Assembly (NCBI GenBank): GCA_020161935.1
Contig: JAIUNI010000014.1
Span: forward strand, 62,001-126,000
Reading direction: 5' to 3'
Origin: Chloroflexota bacterium
GTDB lineage: Bacteria; Chloroflexota; Anaerolineae; Aggregatilineales; Phototrophicaceae
Length of the DNA stretch: 64,000 nucleotides
The translations under genes and the position numbers were made by a program. Below the pieces are notes generated by a model. The model saw only the letters and a program-made list of their open reading frames with translations. It ran no database searches and was not told the origin of the DNA. This document shows positions 59,329 through 64,000 of this stretch, one piece after another. Within the stretch, counting starts at the first letter, position 1; every line of letters begins with the position of its first letter.

Positions 59329-59916
59329 ATGTTGAAAAAATGGACGCTGCGCCAAAAAATAACCGTTTTGGGTCTGCTGATTACGGTTCTCGTCCTCACG
59401 GGTTATGCGCTGTATAACAGTTACCGGCTACAAGCCAAATCGCTGCTGTCATTTGACCCTGCCGATTATGGGCTGCCCGCTGAAATCGGCGGCTATCAGA
59501 TACGGGTGGCGCAGTCGTGGGAAACGCGGCTCTGCAATCCGTCAACCGATCTTGACCTCAGCCTCTACGCGATCCCCGATCAACCCCAAACACTCACGAC
59601 GGGCGACATCCAAAAGTTGCAAGACCTCACAGGCCGCGTTTTACACCTTCGCTTTGTATCATGGCCGATCACGATTGAAGCGGTGAAAAGCCAAAGTGAG
59701 GTATTTGACTCGCTGCCCTGTATTTATCTTGGCGGCCCGCTGCCCGATGATGATGTAACCGGTAGAATCAATCTCGCCACCGCCGAAGGGCTTCCGCCTT
59801 CAAACAACCCGATCATCCCGCCCACGCCGGACACGAACGCCATCATCGCGCCGCCGACAAGGGTGCATGTGCCTCCAGACAGCCCGATCATCCCGCCGAC
59901 AAGTGGCGCGGGTTAG
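59329..59916 (+). CDS. Membrane-anchored protein with outer Pro-rich tail, unknown function
   Basis: 195 residues from ATG 59329; GGTGGC lies upstream, and ten further residues upstream are less likely. One N-terminal membrane helix (about 10-31, ITVLGLLITVLVLTGYALYN), then an outer domain (about 40-140: GLPAEIGGYQIRVAQSWETR, LDLSLYAIPDQPQTLTT) with two cysteines, and a Pro/Ile tail with repeated PIIPPT. The C-terminal piece PIIPPTPDTNAIIAPPT has a decayed twin at 61380-61459, so a second copy of this gene once existed nearby. Unknown family. Confidence 0.65.
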   Translation: MLKKWTLRQKITVLGLLITVLVLTGYALYNSYRLQAKSLLSFDPADYGLPAEIGGYQIRVAQSWETRLCNPSTDLDLSLYAIPDQPQTLTTGDIQKLQDLTGRVLHLRFVSWPITIEAVKSQSEVFDSLPCIYLGGPLPDDDVTGRINLATAEGLPPSNNPIIPPTPDTNAIIAPPTRVHVPPDSPIIPPTSGAG

Positions 59917-59931
59917 GGCGATACATTTCCC

Positions 59932-60783
59932 TCACATCCACAAGTTATCCGCCCGGATCGCATTGCAGTATTCCGCTCGTACGCCGTAAAGATTCGGCTT
60001 CTGCTCGCAAAGTGTCACCATACCCTTCGCCAACCACTTCCGCGCCAATTCGGTCGAGCAGGGCAGTTTGCGGATTTCACCCGCGTGGTTGACGACCTCC
60101 AACCAATATTTGTGCGGCTTTTTCTGCATCGCCGTTGCCACGTCCTGCAAAAACAACTGCGCGTCGTTCTCATCCCCGTACCACGAATAGCGGCGGTTAT
60201 CACTGCGGCGGCGCTCAATCTGCGGCCAAATCAGGCACGTGATCTGTGTCCATCGGATCAGCGTCTGCTTCGAAAATCCCCAATGCCGCATCTGTGTCTG
60301 ACGGCTGTCCTCATAGCGCACCTCGATTATCCGCCCGAAAATCGCCAGTTTGTAGCGGCGGGCTGATGATAAATCCTCCGGTCGCAGCCACGGCGCATCC
60401 CGTTCCGCCCCCCAATCGCTGTAGCCCAACGCCTTCGCCACTGACTTGGAAGATCGCATCCGGTAATGCTTCTTCGGGCGGCCTCGCTTGCCATTATGTG
60501 GCCGATCTATGAACTCGAACAGCATCGGGTCGGTCAAAACGCGCTGCGCCTGCGCCGGACTGAGCGCGATGCCGACGATCCGCATGTGATCAATCAGGCT
60601 AGTCGCCGTCAGCAGCAGACCTTCTAAACCATAACGCAGCGCCGCTTCGTAAATTCTCATGTGCGCCGCTTTCCCTTGTTTGATCGCCTCCGCCGCGATG
60701 CTCATCGGGAAACCGTAGTCGATCATGTAATCAACAGGCAGTAGATCGCTTGACTTTTGGGGTGGGGGGGGATATTCTTGCAT
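59932..60783 (-). CDS. Hypothetical protein with basic RGRPKK motif
   Basis: 283 residues. Helical N-terminal half (DYGFPMSIAAEAIKQGKAAH, LTATSLIDHMRIVGIALSPA), then HNGKRGRPKKHYRMRSSKSV, an AT-hook-like basic stretch (about 97-115), and a C-terminal half with RRYKLAIFGRIIEVRYEDSR. The N-terminal half looks like a small HTH/DNA-binding fold, so a role with DNA is possible, but I recognise no family. An ATGTGATCACAT palindrome lies 60-71 bases upstream of the start. It converges with the gene ending at 59916. Confidence 0.6.
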   Translation of the reverse strand: MQEYPPPPQKSSDLLPVDYMIDYGFPMSIAAEAIKQGKAAHMRIYEAALRYGLEGLLLTATSLIDHMRIVGIALSPAQAQRVLTDPMLFEFIDRPHNGKRGRPKKHYRMRSSKSVAKALGYSDWGAERDAPWLRPEDLSSARRYKLAIFGRIIEVRYEDSRQTQMRHWGFSKQTLIRWTQITCLIWPQIERRRSDNRRYSWYGDENDAQLFLQDVATAMQKKPHKYWLEVVNHAGEIRKLPCSTELARKWLAKGMVTLCEQKPNLYGVRAEYCNAIRADNLWM

Positions 60784-60784
60784 G

Positions 60785-60930
60785 TAGCAAACTTTCCTTA
60801 CTGGGAAAGAGTGTTCACATCAGTTCCCGTTCAAAAGAAGAGATGTGATCACATGAAAATAAAGGCCATTGGAAAGCGACTAACTTTCCTCTGGCGGCAA
60901 AGCAGCCATCGCAAGATGGCTGTTTTGTTG
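60785..60930 (+). ncRNA. Candidate small RNA with terminator, and a TGTGATCACA palindrome
   Basis: In 146 bases the plus strand shows a CTTTCC/GGGAAAG hairpin (about 60792-60809), the perfect palindrome ATGTGATCACAT (60843-60854), a GGAAAG/CTTTCC hairpin (about 60868-60888) and a strong terminator (60903-60930). No convincing protein frame needs that terminator, so a short RNA read on the plus strand is likely. The palindrome has the half-site shape of CRP-like regulators and could instead serve the divergent gene at 59932-60783. Confidence 0.4.
60903..60930 (+). terminator. Rho-independent terminator
   Basis: CAGCCATC pairs with GATGGCTG around GCAA, followed by TTTTGTTGTT. No annotated plus-strand gene ends here, which is why a small RNA upstream is proposed. 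Confidence 0.75.
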
Positions 60931-61157
60931 TTAAGAATGCTTTATATTAGAAACGTTTTCGCGTAATTATGCAAAAATTGATTTTTTCTCAGCCTCTTTA
61001 CCCCTCATTTTGAATTCATACAAAACGGAAGAAAAACACTGAAAAACGAAGAAATAAATTAAGGGGTCACACCCTTGAGAAAAAATCAAAAATGAGAATT
61101 TTCATCTTCGCAAATAGCTTACCAACACCAATACCGAAACCTCGTATTCGGAGCCGT

Positions 61158-61397
61158 TTATTCATCTCTCACCATCTCAAAATGCAGTGCCGCCAGCATC
61201 CCCCACGCCGATTCTGGTACACCCTCATAAACCTTCACATACGCTGCCAGCGCTGCATCATCCCGCCCCAATGCCTCCAATGCCAGCGCACGATAATACT
61301 GTAACTGGATGCTCCCCAAATCATCTGTTCCTCTTTCTGGCGCTTGGTCAACCGCTGCCCTATACCCGATGACTTTACCACCGCTGTTCCGCCTCCA
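61158..61397 (-). pseudogene. C-terminal remnant of a TPR-like protein
   Basis: On the minus strand a frame runs into the stop at 61158 and reads, from right to left, GYRAAVDQAPERGTDDLGS, then IQLQYYRALALEALGRDDA, then ALAAYVKVYEGVPESAWGML. This is the end of a tetratricopeptide-type protein. No start or N-terminal part exists: toward 61397 the reading runs into a different gene remnant. About 75 residues remain. Confidence 0.55.
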
Positions 61398-61459
61398 ATC
61401 ATCCCGTTCACGCCGGACATGAACGCCATCATCGCGCCACCGACCAGTGCGAACTGATC
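61380..61459 (+). pseudogene. C-terminal remnant of a paralogue of the gene at 59329-59916
   Basis: The plus strand reads PPPIIPFTPDMNAIIAPPTS and a TGA stop, close to PIIPPTPDTNAIIAPPT in the membrane protein at 59329-59916. The DNA is similar too, with scattered changes. Only about 25 codons are left; the join with the TPR remnant lies near 61380-61397. Confidence 0.55.
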
Positions 61460-61590
61460 GACACGCGGGTTAAATTCCTATATGCTGTACTTTGGATGCC
61501 AACAAGTTTATATGGAATGGGCAGCAAACGCGCGGCTCAGGGGTGTTCGCATCTTTATTGAGACTTACTTCGCATTATAGAAGGTGCATC

Positions 61591-63351
61591 TTGGAACATC
61601 AACGCAAACGTCAAACGCCTGTGCAGCCGGTTCGGCGTACTCCCGTTCAACCCGTATCCTCCCCGGTGCCAGCCGACTTCTCTGAACTTTCATTTCAATC
61701 GGATGTTCACCATGACGCTGCCCGGCCTAAACTGACGGTAGGGAACCAGCAGCGGCAGCACGATAACATTCGCGTCTTGCAGCCGGCCCTCGGCAACTCG
61801 CGGGTGAAGCGCTTACTCCAGCCGAAGTCCATCCAGCGGGCGATCCACATCACCAGCGACCAACTCAGCGGGAAAAAAGACCACAAGCTGATGGGTATCA
61901 AGATCGACAGCCCCCTTACCAGCACCTTTCGCGCCATCGAAAGTGCGCTCGACGACTTTCATAAGACGAATGAGGATGACGGCCCCACCCGTGAAAAGTA
62001 CCTGAAAGTCATTATTACCAAGTGCCGCGAGTGGTTGGATGACCGCGCCCACCAGAGCGCTGCTGACGAGGAGAAGCGTTGGAGCCTAACCCGGCTGTAT
62101 ACCGAGGCGCGGGTCGAGCAGAAACGTGTGATTGTCACCCGCGAACTCGGTGTCCCCCGTCATCTGATGGACGCGATGCCGTCGGTTCAGGCCGATCAAT
62201 TCTCGAAGGTTGTGGATGCGTTCCAGCGGAATGATGTCAATGGTGCCATGACGTTATTCAACAAAATCAAAGGGGCGCTGGGCGACGCGGCGGGGCTGAT
62301 CGAGGCATTCATGAAGCGCCGTCAAATCTATGCCTTCAACAAGGATCTTGCCGCCAGCATGAACAACCCCAAGTTCGAGATGACGAATAACGTCGGCAGC
62401 GCGGGCGCGATCAAACTGGTGAAAGACCAAGCACAGGCCAAGCTCGACCGCCTCGCCAAGCTGGAAGCGGATTTCCACGCGGCGATGGCGGCTTGTACGG
62501 CCTACAAGGCTGACCTCGTGGCGAAACACCAGAAGCTGCCGACTTATACCGACCTGACCCCCGCCCAAAAAGCGGAGTTTGACAGTCTTGAAGACCGGCA
62601 GTACAACCCTGACCCGATCAAAATGACGCTTTTCCCGATTCTGCAAGGCGGAACCCCGCTGGCGATTGAACTCGGCAAACTGAAGGGCGAGGCCGAGCAT
62701 TATAAGGCACTGATTTCGGGGAAAGCAGTTGCCGACAAGAAGAAGGAAAAGGGCTTCGAGAAGTTCACCGAAACCGAACTGTACAGCGTCATGGGCTACA
62801 CCTCCAACCTCTACGGCGCGATCAACTCGCCGCTGCGCTTCGACGTGGGCGACGATGCCAAGTTCACGGCAGGGCATACCGCGCTGGCCGGTTCGATTGC
62901 CTCCGCACTGAATAAACTGAAACCGTTTAAGGGCGAGGTCTACCGGCATGGTGGCGACTTCCCCGGTTTTGCCACCGTCAACGTCAAAGGCGCGGTTGTC
63001 AGCGATATGGCTCCACTGAGTACGGCGACTGACCAGAAGGGGCCAGCCAACGCCGCCGAACAGCATGAGGTTTTAGAAATTCTCTCCTCGGTCAACGGGC
63101 GTGATGTGTCCAAGATGTCGATGTTCGGCAACAAGGAAGGCGAAGTGCTGTTTGGCCCCGGTGCGCGCTTCCGTGTCCTCGCCGCCTTCGAGCGCAACCC
63201 CGCCTTCGTCGGTCAAAACTACTCGATTGAGCAGTGGAAAATTCGCGGGCAGGAAAAAGACCCGCTGTTTAAGAAAGCCATCGCGCACATCGAGGCCGAC
63301 AGCAAGAAGAACGAGTTCAAGCGCGTCATCATCAAAGCCGAGGTGACGTAG
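61591..63351 (+). CDS. Probable ADP-ribosyltransferase toxin, candidate eCIS cargo
   Basis: 586 residues from TTG 61591, chosen for AGAAGG (61579-61584) six bases upstream. N-terminal part: Pro/Arg-rich stretch (VQPVRRTPVQPV), then LQPALGNSRVKRLLQPKSIQ followed by RA, which parallels LQRLVGNRALQRML of the eCIS DUF4157 protein. The centre (about 90-390) is helical. The C-terminal domain (about 395-540) has the R-S-E layout of ADP-ribosyltransferases: VYRHG with Arg452, LSTAT (476-480), and NKEGEVLFGPGARFRV with Glu516 and Glu518. Such enzymes move ADP-ribose from NAD to proteins and are common eCIS toxins. No immunity gene is evident. The eCIS locus is 32 kb away, so delivery by it is inferred from the shared motif. 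Confidence 0.78.
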   Translation: MEHQRKRQTPVQPVRRTPVQPVSSPVPADFSELSFQSDVHHDAARPKLTVGNQQRQHDNIRVLQPALGNSRVKRLLQPKSIQRAIHITSDQLSGKKDHKLMGIKIDSPLTSTFRAIESALDDFHKTNEDDGPTREKYLKVIITKCREWLDDRAHQSAADEEKRWSLTRLYTEARVEQKRVIVTRELGVPRHLMDAMPSVQADQFSKVVDAFQRNDVNGAMTLFNKIKGALGDAAGLIEAFMKRRQIYAFNKDLAASMNNPKFEMTNNVGSAGAIKLVKDQAQAKLDRLAKLEADFHAAMAACTAYKADLVAKHQKLPTYTDLTPAQKAEFDSLEDRQYNPDPIKMTLFPILQGGTPLAIELGKLKGEAEHYKALISGKAVADKKKEKGFEKFTETELYSVMGYTSNLYGAINSPLRFDVGDDAKFTAGHTALAGSIASALNKLKPFKGEVYRHGGDFPGFATVNVKGAVVSDMAPLSTATDQKGPANAAEQHEVLEILSSVNGRDVSKMSMFGNKEGEVLFGPGARFRVLAAFERNPAFVGQNYSIEQWKIRGQEKDPLFKKAIAHIEADSKKNEFKRVIIKAEVT

Positions 63352-63482
63352 GGGTTCTGCGCTGGCGATGGGGGCGGCAAGGTCATCTTTATACGATTGA
63401 ATCAAAACCGTTCACTTTGAAGAACACGACTGAGTTTATGATGAAAGTAGTCTATTCAGAGTTCAGTTTTGAGGGATAGTTG

Positions 63483-64000
63483 ATGACAAAGCGCGTATTC
63501 ATTGCTGGATTGATTTGTCTGCTATTGGCTGGGATGAATGTGGTGACGGCGCAAGAAGCCACACCCGAACCGTCGATTGAGAATGAATGCAGCCCCGGTG
63601 GTGTACTCTACCGCGAGGAAAACCAAGACGGCTGCCCGACCGAATGGCATTGGAAGGCCGGTTGGTATCTGGCACAGTACAATAACGGCGAACTTTCGCG
63701 CGAAGATTTCCCCGATGAATTCGCCGAAACGCTGCCACCCCCTATCGAAATACCGCCGCCTTCGCCGCCGGTTATCACGGATGATGACGGTATCTTGACC
63801 ATTTGTCATTTTTATTCGGGAAGCATGAGTGATTACTGTCTGAAGTCTAATTTTACGGGTACGGTTATTAGTACTATTCCCGATCAACCAACCTTATTCT
63901 TCTTCTTGATTATCCCCAGAACCGGAACCTGCCCACCGATGTCGGATGGTCATGGTTTAAGAGTAGCCCCGCGAGACATCACTGGTTTTTATTTTTACGG
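63483..64000 (+). CDS. Secreted protein, cut by the right edge
   Basis: At least 172 residues. Signal peptide (MTKRVFIAGLICLLLAGMNV, cut after TAQ at about 24), then EATPEPSIENECSPGGVLY, CPTEWHWKAGWYLAQYNNGE and a Pro-rich hinge (PPPIEIPPPSPPV) followed by a second domain with several cysteines. It is probably exported, with disulfides. No family recognised, and the C-terminus is outside the window. It follows the toxin gene by 131 bases; whether it relates to the toxin is unknown. Confidence 0.65.
   Translation, partial: MTKRVFIAGLICLLLAGMNVVTAQEATPEPSIENECSPGGVLYREENQDGCPTEWHWKAGWYLAQYNNGELSREDFPDEFAETLPPPIEIPPPSPPVITDDDGILTICHFYSGSMSDYCLKSNFTGTVISTIPDQPTLFFFLIIPRTGTCPPMSDGHGLRVAPRDITGFYFY

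Larger units (their letters stand above)
60931..61590. other. Decayed region before the toxin gene
   Basis: Apart from the two gene remnants listed separately, 60931-61157 is AT-rich with no gene I can support, and 61460-61590 is the leader of the toxin gene. The frame of the toxin stays open upstream to 61492, but those 33 codons lack a ribosome site. Confidence 0.45.

Noticed and set aside
61492..61590. Upstream start of the toxin gene (TTG 61492)
   Set aside because: No ribosome site there, while AGAAGG precedes TTG 61591; the extra residues resemble translated intergenic DNA.

Overview
The window looks like a chromosomal segment of a Chloroflexota bacterium, probably Anaerolineae-like. 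This is inferred from gene families and style: Thr/Pro-rich 'TPTPT' linkers, FHA and Ser/Thr kinase proteins, an MFS-HEAT-cyclic-nucleotide fusion, and an ECF sigma operon with Asn-rich secreted proteins. No rRNA or marker gene is present to prove it. Intergenic DNA is unusually full of repeats.

Left third (1-29323, all minus strand): an extracellular contractile injection system (eCIS, phage-tail-like particle). In transcription order: AAA+ ATPase, Pvc16/DUF4255 tail-end protein, sheath, tube, tail-assembly-like protein, DUF6760 protein, a 54-residue helical protein, second tube protein, a 1585-residue repeat protein, LysM adaptor, VgrG spike, gp25 wedge, baseplate J, an FHA domain fused to a tail-I baseplate protein, and a DUF4157 protein with an HELTH motif. 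The same strand continues into a signalling block: a 2087-residue protein with two kinase domains, four FHA domains, one membrane span and an outer TSP3/SH3b/glycosidase part; a small membrane protein; a VWA-like/FHA membrane protein; and a PP2C phosphatase cut by the left edge. Kinase, phosphatase and FHA together resemble the threonine-phosphorylation switch of type VI secretion, here beside an eCIS and with an FHA built into the baseplate. This is the most interesting system in the window. No PAAR tip, classical tape measure or fibre gene was recognised.

Middle (29.3-44.4 kb): a PPOX-fold protein, an IS200-like transposase among its putative hairpin repeats, a duplicated non-coding block plus HTH gene (second copy at 53.2-53.8 kb), the MFS-HEAT-CNBD protein, a truncated TIR protein, a secreted NGG-repeat protein, a GT-C-like membrane protein, and an ECF sigma / membrane regulator / secreted PepSY protein set. 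Two matching promoter-like blocks suggest a small ECF regulon.

Right part (44.4-64 kb): ordinary metabolic and housekeeping genes (flavin disulfide reductase, MFS transporter, nitronate monooxygenase, Hsp70, CBS, DoxX and DUF4126 proteins) separated by long repeat arrays. They are followed by two membrane proteins, a gene of unknown function, decayed gene ends, and a probable ADP-ribosyltransferase toxin (61591-63351). The N-terminal region of that toxin carries a motif also seen in the eCIS DUF4157 protein, so it is a candidate cargo. A secreted protein runs off the right edge.

Repeats: at least five families fill the gaps. These are GTAG-headed hairpins with covarying stems, a MITE-like element, 'CTCTGCGTCTCTGCGGTT/TTGGCGACTTGGCGGTT' strings, 'GACTGTTGACTG' strings, and 'CCTCCCCCGC-GCGAGGGAGG' hairpins. 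The GACTG type also appears inside the coding sequence of the 1585-residue eCIS protein.
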